64,000 bases of DNA from Megachile rotundata. Taxonomy: Eukaryota > Arthropoda > Insecta > Hymenoptera > Megachilidae. Position 1 is the first letter of the stretch. Each line of letters starts with the position of its first letter. Of this stretch, positions 15,439 through 26,725 are shown in pieces. The notes under the pieces are model-generated. The model did not search any database. It worked only from the letters and a program-made list of their open reading frames with translations, and was not told the DNA's origin. The stretch is from assembly GCF_050947335.1 (NCBI RefSeq), contig NW_027473468.1, positions 186,001 to 250,000 of the forward strand, written 5' to 3'. The position numbers and the translations under genes were made by a program.

Positions 15439-16370
15439 GATCATATAAGCATAATATGGCTAATAATATGAGTTAGATTGATAATAATAAGAGTAATAAG
15501 TATAGTAATTGTCGTTCTCTCGATCATATAAGCATAATATGGCTAATAATATGAGTTAGATTGATAATACTAAGAGTAGTGAGTATAGTAATTCTAGGTC
15601 TATCGATCATATAAGCATAATATGGCTAATAATATGAGTTAGATTGATAATAATAAGAGTAATGAGTATAGTAATTGTAGATCTATCGATCATTTAAGCA
15701 TCATATGGCTAATAATATGAGTTAGATTGATAATAATAACAGTAATAAGTATAGTAATTGTCGTTCTATCGATCACTTAAGCATAATATGGGTAATAATA
15801 TGAGTCAGATTGATAATAATGACGGTAATAAGTATAGTAATTGTCGTTCTATCGATAATATAAGCATAATATGGCTAATAATATGAGTTAGATTGATAAT
15901 ACTAAGAGTAGTGAGTATAGTAGTTCTCGTTCTATCGATCATATAAGCATAATATGGCTAATAATATGAGTTAGATTGATAATAATAAGAGTAATAAGTA
16001 TAGTAATTGTCGTTCTATCGATCATATAAGCATAATATGGCTAATAATATGAGTTAGATTGATAATACTAAGAGTAGTGAGTATAGTGATTCTCGTTCTA
16101 TCGATCATATAAGCATAATATGGCTAATAATATGAGTTAGATTGATAATAATAAGAGTAATGAGTATAGTAACTGTAGATCTATCGATCATTTAAGCATA
16201 ATATGGCTAATAATATGAGTTAGATTGATAGTAATAACAGTAATAAGTATAGTAATTGTCGTTCTATCGATAATATAACCATAATATGGCTAATAATATG
16301 AGTTAGATTGATAATACTAAGAGTAGTGAGTATAGTAATTCTCGTTCTATCGAACATATATGCATAATAT
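15430..16370. repeat. Satellite block repeated at 0.8-1.3 kb and 21.6-22.6 kb
   Basis: The rare GACGGTAATAAG monomer occurs at 1214, 15821 and 22045. The spacings are 14607 bp (176 monomers minus the 7139-7220 deletion) and 6224 bp (75 monomers minus the 21912-21993 deletion). Neighbouring monomers (GCATCAT, CTTAAGC/GGGTAAT, GTAGTTCTCG, and the GATAGTAATAAC and GAACATATATGC types) follow in the same order at 15.4-16.4 and 21.6-22.6 kb. Edges are approximate. Confidence 0.7.
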
Positions 16371-19300
16371 GGCTAATAATATGAGTTAGATTGATAATAA
16401 TAAGAGTAATAACTACAGCAATTGTCGTTCTATCGATCATATAAGCATAATAAGGCTAATAATATGAGTTAGAGTGATAATACTAAGAGTAGTGAGTATA
16501 GTAATTCTCATTCTATCGATCATATAAGCATAATATGGCTAATAATATGAGTTAGATTGATAATAATAAGAGTAATGAGTATAGTAATTGTAGTTCTATC
16601 GATCATTTAAGCATAATATGGCTAATAATATGAGTTAGATTGATAATAATAAGAGTAATGAGTATAGTAATTGTAGTTCTATCGATCATATCTGCATAAT
16701 ATGGTTAATAATATGAGTTAGATTGATAATAATAAGAGTAGTAAGTATAGTATTTGTCGTTCTATCGATCATATAAGCATAATATGGCTAATAATATGAG
16801 TTAGATTGATAATTATAAGAGTAATAAGTATAGTAATTGTCGTTCTATCGATCATTTAAGCATAATATGGGTAATAATATGAGTCAGATTGATAATAATA
16901 ACAGTAACAAGTATAGAAATTGTCGTTCTATCGATAATATAAGCACAATATGGCTAATAATATGAGTTAGATTGATAATACTAAGAGTAGTGAGTATAGT
17001 AATTCTCGTTCTATCGATCATATAAGCATAATATGGCTAATAATATGAGTTAGATTGATAATAATAAGAGTGATAAGTATCGTAATTGTCGTTCTATCGA
17101 TCATATAAGCATAATATGGCTAATAATATGAGTTAGATTGATAATACTAAGAGTAGTGAGTATAGCAATTCTCGTTCTATCGATCATATAAGCATAATAT
17201 GGCTAATAATATGAGTTAGATTGATAATAATAAGAGTAATGAGTATAGTAATTGTAGTTCTATCGATCATTTAAGCATAATATGGCTAATAATATGAGTT
17301 AGATTGATAATAATAACAGTAATAAGTATAGTAATTGTCGTTCTATCGATAATATAACCATAATATGGCTAGTAATATGAGTTAGATTGATAATACTAAG
17401 AGTAGTGAGTATAGTAATTGTCGTTCTATCGATCATATAAGCATAATATGGCTAATAATATGAGTTAGATTGATAATAATAAGAGTAATAAGTATAGTAT
17501 TTGTCGTTCTATCGATCATGTAAGCATAATATGGCTAATAATACGAGTTAGATTGATAATAATAAGAGTAATAAGTATAGTAATTGTCGTTCTATCGATC
17601 ATTTAAGCATAATATGGCTAATAATATGAGTTAGATTGATAATAATAACAGTAATAAGTATAGTAATTGTCGTTTTATCGATCATTTAAGCATAATATGG
17701 GTAATAATATGAGTCAGATTGATAATAATAACAGTAATAAGTATAGTAATTGTCGTTCTATCGATAATATAAGCATAATATGGCTAATAATATGAGTTAG
17801 AGTGATAATACTAAGAGTAGTGAGTATAGTTATTCTCATTCTATCGATCATATAAGCATAATATGGCTAATAATATGAGTTAGATTGATAATAATAAGAG
17901 TAATGAGTATAGTAATTGTAGTTCTATCGATCATATCGGCATAATATGGTTAATAATATGAGTTAGATTCATAATAATAAGAGTAATAAGTATAGTAATT
18001 GTCGTTCTATCGATCATATAAGCATAATATGGCTAATAATATGAGTTAGATTGATAATAATAAGAGTAATAAGTATAGTAATTGTCGTTCTCTCGATCAT
18101 ATAAGCATAATATGGCTAATAATATGAGCTAGATTGATAATACTAAGAGTAGTGAGTATAGTAATTCTAGTTCTATCGATCATATAAGCATAATATGGCT
18201 AATAATATGAGTTAGATTGATAATTATAAGAGTAATAAGTATAGTAATTGTCGTTCTATCGATCATTTAAGCATAATATGGGTAATAATATGAGTCAGAT
18301 TGATAATAATAACAGTAACAAGTATAGTAATTGTCGTTCTATCGATAATATAAGCATAATATGGCTAATAATATGAGTTAGATTGATAATACTAAGAGTA
18401 GTGAGTATAGTAATTCTCGTTCTATCGATCATATAAGCATAATATGGCTAATAATATGAGTTAGATTGATAATAATAAGAGTGATAAGTATCGTAATTGT
18501 CGTTCTATCGATCATATAAGCATAATATGGCTAATAATATGAGTTAGATTGATAATACTAAGAGTAGTGAGTATAGTAATTCTCGTTCTATCGATCATAT
18601 AAGCATAATATGGCTAATAATATGAGTTAGATTGATAATAATAAGAGTAATAAGTATAGTATTTGTCGTTCTATCGATCATGTAAGCATAATATGGCTAA
18701 TAATACGAGTTAGATTGATAATAATAAGAGTAATAAGTATAGTAATTGTCGTTCTATCGATCATTTAAGCATAATATGGCTAATAATATGAGTTAGATTG
18801 ATAATAATAACAGTAATAAGTATAGTAATTGTCGTTCTATCGATAATATAAGCATAATATGGCTAACAATATGAGTTAGATTGATAATACTAAGAGTAGT
18901 GAGTATAGTAATTCTCGTTCTATCGATCATATAAGCATAATATGGCTAATAATATGAGTTAGATTGATAATAATAAGAGTAATGAGTATAGTAATTGTAG
19001 TTCTATCGATCATATCGGCATAATATGGTTAATAATATGAGTTAGATTCATAATAATAAGAGTAATAAGTATAGTAATTGTCGTTCTATCGATCATATAA
19101 GCATAATATGGCTAATAATATGAGTTAGATTGATAATACTAAGAGTAGGGAGTATAGTAATTCTCGTTCTATCGATCATATAAGCATAATATGGCTAATA
19201 ATATGAGTTAGATTGATAATAATAACAGTAATAAGTATAGTAATTGTCGTTCTATCGATAATATAAGCATAATATGGCTAATAATATGAGTTAGATTGAT

Positions 19301-19670
19301 AATACTAAGAGTAGTGAGTATAGTAATTCTCGTTCTATCGATCATATAAGCATAATGTGGCTAATAATATGAGTTAGATTGATAATAATAAGAGTAATAA
19401 CTACAGTAATTGTCGTTGTATCGATCATATAAGCATAATAAGGCTAATAATATGAGTTAGATTGATAATAATAAGAGTAATAAGTATAGTAATTGTCGTT
19501 CTCTCGATCATATAAGCATAATATGGCTAATAATATGAGTTAGAGTGATAATACTTAGTGTAGTGAGTATAGTAATTCTCATTCTATCGATCATTTAAGC
19601 ATAATATCGCTAATAATATGAGTTAGATTGATAATACTAAGAGTAGTGAGTATAGTAGTTCTCGTTCTAT

Positions 19671-19753
19671 CGATCATATAAGCATAATATGGCTAATAAT
19701 ATGAGTTAGATTGATAATAATAAGAGTAATAAGTATAGTAATTGTCGTTCTAT
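19671..19753. repeat. Representative consensus-like satellite monomer (83 bp)
   Basis: A clean B-type copy, useful as the reference unit. It starts CGATCATATAAGC, carries AATAATATGAG at positions 25-35 and TATAGTAAT at 64-72, and ends GTCGTTCTAT. G/C bases number 20 of 83. Bases 1-4 (CGAT), the AATATGAG block and the TATAGTAAT block barely change among the copies I read. Most diagnostic variation falls at 5-13, 20-24, 36-42, 50-61 and 73-83. The junction of two monomers makes ATCGAT (a ClaI site) except where the previous monomer ends CTCT, or where CGAT is mutated to CAAT. The monomer has no CENP-B-box-like sequence. Confidence 0.95.
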
Positions 19754-21911
19754 CGATCATATAAGCATAATATGGCTAATAATATGAGTTAGATTGATAA
19801 TACTAAGAGTAGTGAGTATAGTGATTCTCGTTCTATCGATCATATAAGCATAATATGGCTAATAATATGAGTTAGATTGATAATAATAAGAGTAATGAGT
19901 ATAGTAATTGTAGATCTATCGATCATTTAAGCATCATATGGCTAATAATATGAGTTAGATTGATAATAATAACAGTAATAAGTATAGTAATTGTCGTTCT
20001 ATCGATCACTTAAGCATAATATGGCTAATAATATGAGTTAGATTGATAATAATAACAGTAATAAGTATAGTAATTGTCGTTCTATCGATAATATAAGCAT
20101 AATATGGCTAACAATATGAGTTAGATTGATAATACTAAGAGTAGTGAGTATAGTAATTCTCGTTCTATCGATCATATAAGCATAATATGGCTAATAATAT
20201 GAGTTAGATTGATAATAATAAGAGTAATGAGTATAGTAATTGTAGTTCTATCGATCATATCGGCATAATATCGTTAATAATATGAGTTAGATTCATAATA
20301 ATAAGAGTAATAAGTATAGTAATTGTCGTTCTCTCGATCATATAAGCATAATATGGCTAATAATATGAGTTAGAGTGATAATACTTAGTGTAGTGAGTAT
20401 AGTAATTCTCATTCTATCGATCATTTAAGCATAATATGGCTAATAATATGAGTTAGATTGATAATAATAACAGTAATAAGTATAGTAATTGTCGTTCTAT
20501 CGATAATATAACCATAATATGGCTAATAATATGAGTTAGATTGATAATACTAAGAGTAGTGAGTATAGTAATTCTCGTTCTATCGATCATATAAGCATAA
20601 TATGGCTAATAATATGAGTTAGATTGATAATACTAAGAGTAGTGAGTATAGTAATTGTCGTTCTATCGATCACATAAGCATAATATGGCTAATAATATGA
20701 GTTAGATTGATAATAATAAGAGTAATAAGTATAGTATTTGTCGTTCTATCGATCATGTAAGCATAATATGGCTAATAATACGAGTTAGATTCATAATAAT
20801 AAGAGTAATAAGTATAGTAATTGTCGTTCTATCGATCATATAAGCATAATATGGCTAATAATATGAGTTAGATTGATAATACTAAGAGTAGTGAGTATAG
20901 TAATTCTCGTTCTATCGATCATATAAGCATAATATGGCTAATAATATGAGTTAGATTGATAATAATAAGAGTAATAACTACAGTAATTTTCGTTCTATCG
21001 ATCATATAAGCATAATAAGGCTAATAATATGAGTTAGATTGATAATAATAAGAGTAATAAGTACAGTAATTGTCGTTCTCTCGATCATATAAGCATAATA
21101 TGGCTAATAATATGAGTTAGAGTGATAATACTTAGAGTAGTGAGTATAGTAATTCCCATTCTATCGATCATTTAAGCATAATATGGCTAATAATATGAGT
21201 TAGATTGATAATAATAACAGTAATAAGTATAGTAATTGTCGTTCTATCGATAATATAACCATAATATGGCTAATAATATGAGTTAGATTGATAATACTGA
21301 GAGTAGTGAGTATAGTAATTCTCGTTCTATCGATCATATAAGCATAATATGGCTAATAATATGAGTTAGATTGATAATAATAAGAGTAATAAGTATAGTA
21401 ATTGTCGTTCTCTCGATCATATAAGCATAATATGGCTAATAATATGAGTTAGATTGATAATAATAAGAGTAATGAGTATAGTAATTGTAGATCTATCGAT
21501 CATTTAAGCATAATATGGCTAATAATATGAGTTAGATTGATAATAATAAGAGTAATGTGTATAGTAATTGTAGTTCTATCGATCATATCGGCATAATATG
21601 GTTAATAATATGAGTTAGATTCATAATAATAAGAGTAATAAGTATAGTAATTGTCGTTCTATCGATCATATAAGCATAATATGGCTAATAATATGAGTTA
21701 GATTGATAATAATAAGAGTAATAAGTATAGTAATTGTCGTTCTCTCGATCATATAAGCATAATATGGCTAATAATATGAGTTAGATTGATAATACTAAGA
21801 GTAGTGAGTATAGTAATTCTAGGTCTATCGATCATATAAGCATAATATGGCTAATAATATGAGTTAGATTGATAATAATAAGAGTAATGAGTATAGTAAT
21901 TGTAGATCTAT

Positions 21912-21993
21912 CGATCATTTAAGCATCATATGGCTAATAATATGAGTTAGATGATAATAATAACAGTAATAAGTATAGTAATTGTCGTTCTAT
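21912..21993. repeat. 82-bp satellite monomer with 1-bp deletion
   Basis: GAGTTAGATGATAAT at 21944-21958 lacks one T of the usual TTAGATTGATAAT, making the CGAT-to-CGAT distance 82 bp. The paralogous monomers near 1085 and 15690 have the T, so the deletion is private to this copy. Confidence 0.93.
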
Positions 21994-24900
21994 CGATCAC
22001 TTAAGCATAATATGGGTAATAATATGAGTCAGATTGATAATAATGACGGTAATAAGTATAGTAATTGTCGTTCTATCGATAATATAAGCATAATATGGCT
22101 AATAATATGAGTTAGATTGATAATACTAAGAGTAGTGAGTATAGTAGTTCTCGTTCTATCGATCATATAAGCATAATATGGCTAATAATATGAGTTAGAT
22201 TGATAATAATAAGAGTAATAAGTATAGTAATTGTCGTTCTATCGATCATATAAGCATAATATGGCTAATAATATGAGTTAGATTGATAATACTAAGAGTA
22301 GTGAGTATAGTGATTCTCGTTCTATCGATCATATAAGCATAATATGGCTAATAATATGAGTTAGATTGATAATAATAAGAGTAATGAGTATAGTAATTGT
22401 AGATCTATCGATCATTTAAGCATAATATGGCTAATAATATGAGTTAGATTGATAGTAATAACAGTAATAAGTATAGTAATTGTCGTTCTATCGATAATAT
22501 AACCATAATATGGCTAATAATATGAGTTAGATTGATAATACTAAGAGTAGTGAGTATAGTAATTCTCGTTCTATCGAACATATATGCATAATATGGCTAA
22601 TAATATGAGTTAGATTGATAATAATAAGAGTAATAACTACAGTAATTGTCGTTCTATCGATCATATAAGCATAATATGGCTAATAATATGAGTTAGATTG
22701 ATAATACTAAGAGTAGTGAGTATAGCAATTCTCGTTCTATCGATCATATAAGCATAATATGGCTAATAATATGAGTTAGATTGATAATAATAAGAGTAAT
22801 GAGTATAGTAATTGTAGTTCTATCGATCATTTAAGCATAATATGGCTAATAATATGAGTTAGATTGATAATAATAACAGTAATAAGTATAGTAATTGTCG
22901 TTCTATCGATAATATAACCATAATATGGCTAGTAATATGAGTTAGATTGATAATACTAAGAGTAGTGAGTATAGTAATTGTCGTTCTATCGATCATATAA
23001 GCATAATATGGCTAATAATATGAGTTAGATTGATAATAATAAGAGTAATAAGTATAGTATTTGTCGTTCTATCGATCATATAAGCATAATATGGCTAATA
23101 ATATGAGTTAGATTGATAATAATAAGAGTAATGAGTATAGTAATTGTAGTTCTATCGATCATATCGGCATAATATGGTTAATAATATGAGTTAGATTCAT
23201 AATAATAAGAGTAATAAGTATAGTAATTGTCGTTCTATCGATCATATAAGCATAATATGGCTAATAATATGAGTTAGATTGATAATAATAAGAGTAATAA
23301 GTATAGTAATTGTCGTTCTCTCGATCATATAAGCATAATATGGCTAATAATATGAGCTAGATTGATAATACTAAGAGTAGTGAGTATAGTAATTCTCGTT
23401 CTATCGATCATATAAGCATAATATGGCTAATAATATGAGTTAGATTGATAATAATAAGAGTAATGAGTATAGTAATTGTAGTTCTATCGATCATTTAAGC
23501 ATAATATGGCTAATAATATGAGTTAGATTGATAATAATAACAGTAATAAGTATAGTAATTGTCGTTCTATCGATAATATAACCATAATATGGCTAGTAAT
23601 ATGAGTTAGATTGATAATACTAAGAGTAGTGAGTATAGTAATTGTCGTTCTATCGATCATATAAGCTTAATATGGCTAATAATATGAGTTAGATTGATAA
23701 TAATAAGAGTAATAAGTATAGTATTTGTCGTTCTATCGATCATGTAAGCATAATATGGCTAATAATACGAGTTAGATTGATAATAATAAGAGTAATAAGT
23801 ATAGTAATTGTCGTTCTATCGATCATTTAAGCATAATATGGCTAATAATATGAGTTAGATTGATAATAATAACAGTAATAAGTATAGTAATTGTCGTTCT
23901 ATCGATAATATAAGCATAATATGGCTAACAATATGAGTTAGATTGATAATACTAAGAGTAGTGAGTATAGTAATTCTCGTTCTATCGATCATATAAGCAT
24001 AATATGGCTAATAATATGAGTTAGATTGATAATAATAAGAGTAATGAGTATAGTAATTGTAGTTCTATCGATCATATCGGCATAATATGGTTAATAATAT
24101 GAGTTAGATTCATAATAATAAGAGTAATAAGTATAGTAATTGTCGTTCTATCGATCATATAAGCATAATATGGCTAATAATATGAGTTAGATTGATAATA
24201 CTAAGAGTAGGGAGTATAGTAATTCTCGTTCTATCGATCATATAAGGATAATATGGCTAATAATATGAGTTAGATTGATAATAATAACAGTAATAAGTAT
24301 AGTAATTGTCGTTCTATCGATAATATAAGCATAATATGGCTAATAATATGAGTTAGATTGATAATACTAAGAGTAGTGAGTATAGTAATTCTCGTTCTAT
24401 CGATCATATAAGCATAATATGGCTAATAATATGAGTTAGATTGATAATAATAAGAGTAATAACTACAGTAATTGTCGTTGTATCGATCATATAAGCATAA
24501 TATGGCTAATAATATGAGTTAGATTGATAATAATAAGAGTAATAAGTATAGTAATTGTCGTTCTATCGATCATATAAGCATAATATGGCTAATAATATGA
24601 GTTAGATTGATAATACTAAGAGTAGTGAGTATAGTAATTGTCGTTCTATCGATCATATAAGCTTAATATGGCTAATAATATGAGTTAGATTGATAATAAT
24701 AAGAGTAATAAGTATAGTATTTGTCGTTCTATCGATCATGTAAGCATAATATGGCTAATAATATGAGTTAGAGTGATAATACTTAGTGTAGTGAGTATAG
24801 TAATTCTCATTCTATCGATCATTTAAGCATAATATGGCTAATAATATGAGTTAGATTGATAATACTAAGAGTAGTGAGTATAGTAGTTCTCGTTCTATCG

Positions 24901-25319
24901 ATCATATAAGCATAATATGGCTAATAATATGAGTTAGATTGATAATAATAAGAGTAATAAGTATAGTAATTGTCGTTCTATCGATCATATAAGCATAATA
25001 TGGCTAATAATATGAGTTAGATTGATAATACTAAGAGTAGTGAGTATAGTGATTCTCGTTCTATCGATCATATAAGCATAATATGGCTAATAATATGAGT
25101 TAGATTGATAATAATAAGAGTAATAACTACAGTAATTGTCGTTCTATCGATCATACAAGCATAATAAGGCTAATAATATGAGTTAGATTGATAATAATAA
25201 GAGTAATGAGTATAGTAATTGTAGTTCTATCGATCATTTAAGCATAATATGGCTAATAATATGAGTTAGATTGATAATAATAACAGTAATAAGTATAGTA
25301 GTTGTCGTTCTATCGATAA

Positions 25320-25321
25320 TA
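25320..25321. other. TA target-site duplication, left
   Basis: A TA dinucleotide immediately outside the first base of the transposon. Together with the TA at 26626-26627 it is the 2-bp target duplication that Tc1/mariner elements make. The uninterrupted site CGATAATATAACC, found for example near 22906, contains a single TA at this place. Confidence 0.92.
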
Positions 25322-25841
25322 CACTGCTCAAAAGAAATATGGCATAGAAAAATTTTAGGCAAAAATTGGCCAAATTCGACTGATGATAACTCCGTGAAAA
25401 ATCATCGCAAAGTTATGCTCTTTTTTTTAAATTAAAGCTTGAGATCTCTACTTTAAGACCCTGCAGTTTGATTTTAGATTTGATGCACCCCTACCACAAT
25501 AACACCGTAAATGTGAGGTCATGTTTGCAATATTGAAAATTACAAAGTTTGACGAAATGCATGGACTTGCCACATTTTTTTGGGGCGATACTGTTTACAG
25601 CAGCAGAAAGTACAAACCTTTATCTTTAATTTCCAGTATGTGAAAAACCGCTACCATTTTTTTCTGCAAAGATACAGAACTTTAAAGAAACCCTTGCATT
25701 TATGGCATATACCGCCGCCATTAGCATTACCCGATGTGCAGGTCGGAGAGGTTGCTGGACAGATTTTGCACATTATATGGCTCTGACAGGAGCCTTTTCT
25801 GTGTGTATTTGTGTGTGAGAATCTGTGTGTGTGTATGAATT
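25322..25841 (+). repeat. Left terminal inverted repeat of Tc1-like element (about 520 bp)
   Basis: It aligns with the reverse complement of 26101-26625 over its whole length. By hand alignment the outer 400 bp or so differ at about six sites (for example CCCTGCAG against CCCTGTAG, and GATGCACCCC against GATGCATCCC). The inner 120 bp or so differ at about ten or more, including small length differences. The inner end is GT-rich (25799-25835). The open frame at 25580-25786 is mirrored in the right arm and resembles nothing I recognise, so I treat it as chance. Confidence 0.93.
25799..25841. repeat. GT-rich tract at inner end of left TIR
   Basis: Short TGTG/GTGTGT runs separated by ATTT and AGAATC. 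The matching CA-rich tract lies at 26107-26149. Its length differs slightly between the arms, as expected of an unstable simple repeat. Confidence 0.75.
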
Positions 25842-26100
25842 ATCGTCGAGAAGCCTCGTTGAGAATCATTCTCGAATTTTGCAGTCCCAATTCAATTTGA
25901 TTGCTTCCATATTCTGCAGTAAGTCCAAATTTGAACCCTATAGAAATTTAACAAGACAACCTACCAATCTGTAAGATCTATCGCAAGTCTTAACTGAAAT
26001 TTGGAATGACATTCCACAGGAAGAAATTAGGGCTTGCATTAACATGAGTAATCGACTGCAAGGGATAATTCAACAACGCGGTGGAAACACGCGTTATTAG
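25842..26100 (+). pseudogene. Tc1-like transposase C-terminal remnant
   Basis: Three-frame reading of the core gives the end of a Tc1-type DDE transposase. SPNLNPIE is encoded at 25922-25945; its last residue (25943-25945) is the third catalytic acid of the family. Directly after it the frame shifts: the following NL and a PTNL segment are in another frame, and about a dozen residues usually found there (the Trp-Asp/Arg-Arg-Val stretch) appear to be missing. A stop, TAA, interrupts that frame at 25972-25974. From 25975 the frame is open through EIWNDIPQEE (25996-26025) to QQRGGNTRY and the TAG stop at 26098-26100, the base before the right TIR. The first 70 bases or so of the core may be further decayed transposase but are not clear. 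The start, N-terminal helix-turn-helix domain and first two Asp residues are lost. It is a pseudogene. Confidence 0.9.
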
Positions 26101-26625
26101 AATTCAAACATACAGACACACAGATACTCACACACAAATACACACAAAGAAAGGCTCTTGTCAGAGGCATATGATGCGCAAAATCTGTCCAGCAACCTCT
26201 CCGAGGTGCATATCGGGTAATGCTAATGCCGGCGGTATATGCCATAAATGCAAGGGTTTCTTTAAAGTTCTGTATCTTTGCAGAAAAAAATGGTAGCGGT
26301 TTTTCACATACTGGAAATTAAAGATAAAGGTTTGTACTTTATGCTGCTGTAAACAGTATCGCCCCAAAAAAATGTGGCAAGTCCATGCATTTCGTCAAAC
26401 TTTGTAATTTTCAATATTGCAAACATGACCTCACATTTACGGTGTTATTGTGGTAGGGATGCATCAAATCTAAAATCAAACTACAGGGTCTTAAAGTAGA
26501 GATCTCAAGCTTTAATTTAAAAAAAAGAGCATAACTTTGCGATGATTTTTCACGGAGTTATCATCAGTCAAATTTGGCCAATTTTTGCCTAAATTTTTTC
26601 TATGCCATATTTCTTTTGAGCAGTG
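26101..26625 (-). repeat. Right terminal inverted repeat of Tc1-like element (about 525 bp)
   Basis: Inverse partner of 25322-25841. It begins with AATTCAAACATAC right after the transposase stop codon, passes a CA-rich tract (26107-26149), and ends CTTTTGAGCAGTG. Four extra bases at its inner end account for most of the length difference from the left arm. Open frames at 26039-26245, 26081-26296 and 26161-26367 lie in or across this arm, mirror one another or the left arm, and are not credible genes. Confidence 0.93.
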
Positions 26626-26627
26626 TA
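26626..26627. other. TA target-site duplication, right
   Basis: A TA immediately after the last element base (CAGTG). The satellite then resumes as TAACCATAATATGG, completing the CGATAATATAACC monomer begun at 25314. Confidence 0.92.
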
Positions 26628-26725
26628 TAACCATAATATGGCTAGTAATATGAGTTAGAGTGATAATACTAAGAGTAGTGAGTATAGTAATTGTCGTTCT
26701 ATCGATCATATAAGCATAATATGGC

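Larger units (their letters stand above)
1..25321. repeat. 83-bp satellite array, left part
   Basis: Head-to-tail tandem array of an 83-bp AT-rich monomer, all copies in the same orientation; the first starts at base 1 with CGATAAT and the next at 84 with CGATCAT. There are 305 complete monomers before the transposon plus the first 8 bases of the interrupted one. Monomers differ by a limited set of substitutions: first bases CGATCAT or CGATAAT; positions 8-13 ATAAGC, TTTAAGC-like, CTTAAGC-like, GTAAGC or ATCGGC; 21-24 GGCT, GGTT or GGGT; 41-45 TTGAT, TTCAT or GTGAT; and the linked set at 50/59/61/74. Only two length changes occur here (7139-7220 and 21912-21993, each 82 bp). I see no gene, RNA or promoter in it: stops occur in all frames and no codon structure exists. 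A structural role (centromere or heterochromatin) is inference only. Confidence 0.98.
25322..26625 (+). mobile_element. Non-autonomous Tc1/mariner-type DNA transposon in satellite
   Basis: A 1304-bp element, the only non-satellite DNA in the window. Ends are CACTGCTCAAAAG and its exact inverse CTTTTGAGCAGTG, flanked by TA duplications. The layout is a left TIR (25322-25841), a 259-bp core (25842-26100) and a right TIR (26101-26625). The core encodes only the last part of a Tc1-like transposase on the + strand: NPIE motif, then an intact C-terminal tail ending QQRGGNTRY. The N-terminal DNA-binding region and the first two catalytic aspartates are absent, so it cannot encode an active enzyme. 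Known Tc1/mariner elements duplicate TA and use a DDE transposase. Any mobility would need a full-length relative supplying transposase in trans. Family membership rests on ends, TA duplication and protein motifs read by eye. Confidence 0.93.

Noticed and set aside
19671..19753. TATAAG/TATA-like motifs as promoters in each monomer
   Set aside because: They are expected in a sequence of about 24 % GC and repeat in every copy with no gene downstream.
1..25321. CRISPR-like array of regularly spaced repeats
   Set aside because: Units are contiguous and similar along their whole 83 bp. There are no unique spacers, no cas genes, and the context is eukaryotic.
25580..25786. 68-residue open frame in the left TIR
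   Set aside because: It is mirrored at 26161-26367 in the right TIR because the arms are inverted copies. It matches no family I recognise and is not in the usual place of a transposase gene.
26039..26296. Overlapping open frames on both strands at the core/right TIR border
   Set aside because: Both overlap the Tc1 transposase tail, which has the recognisable motifs in a third frame, and the CA/GT-rich tract. They are shadows.
25322..26625. Retrotransposon or viral insertion
   Set aside because: There is no poly-A tail, long terminal direct repeat or reverse transcriptase motif. Inverted ends, TA duplication and the NPIE...GGNTRY tail indicate a Tc1/mariner DNA transposon.
26512..26709. 65-residue minus-strand open frame across the right end of the transposon
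   Set aside because: It joins satellite to the TIR end across the insertion site, so it is a chance fusion with no codon logic.
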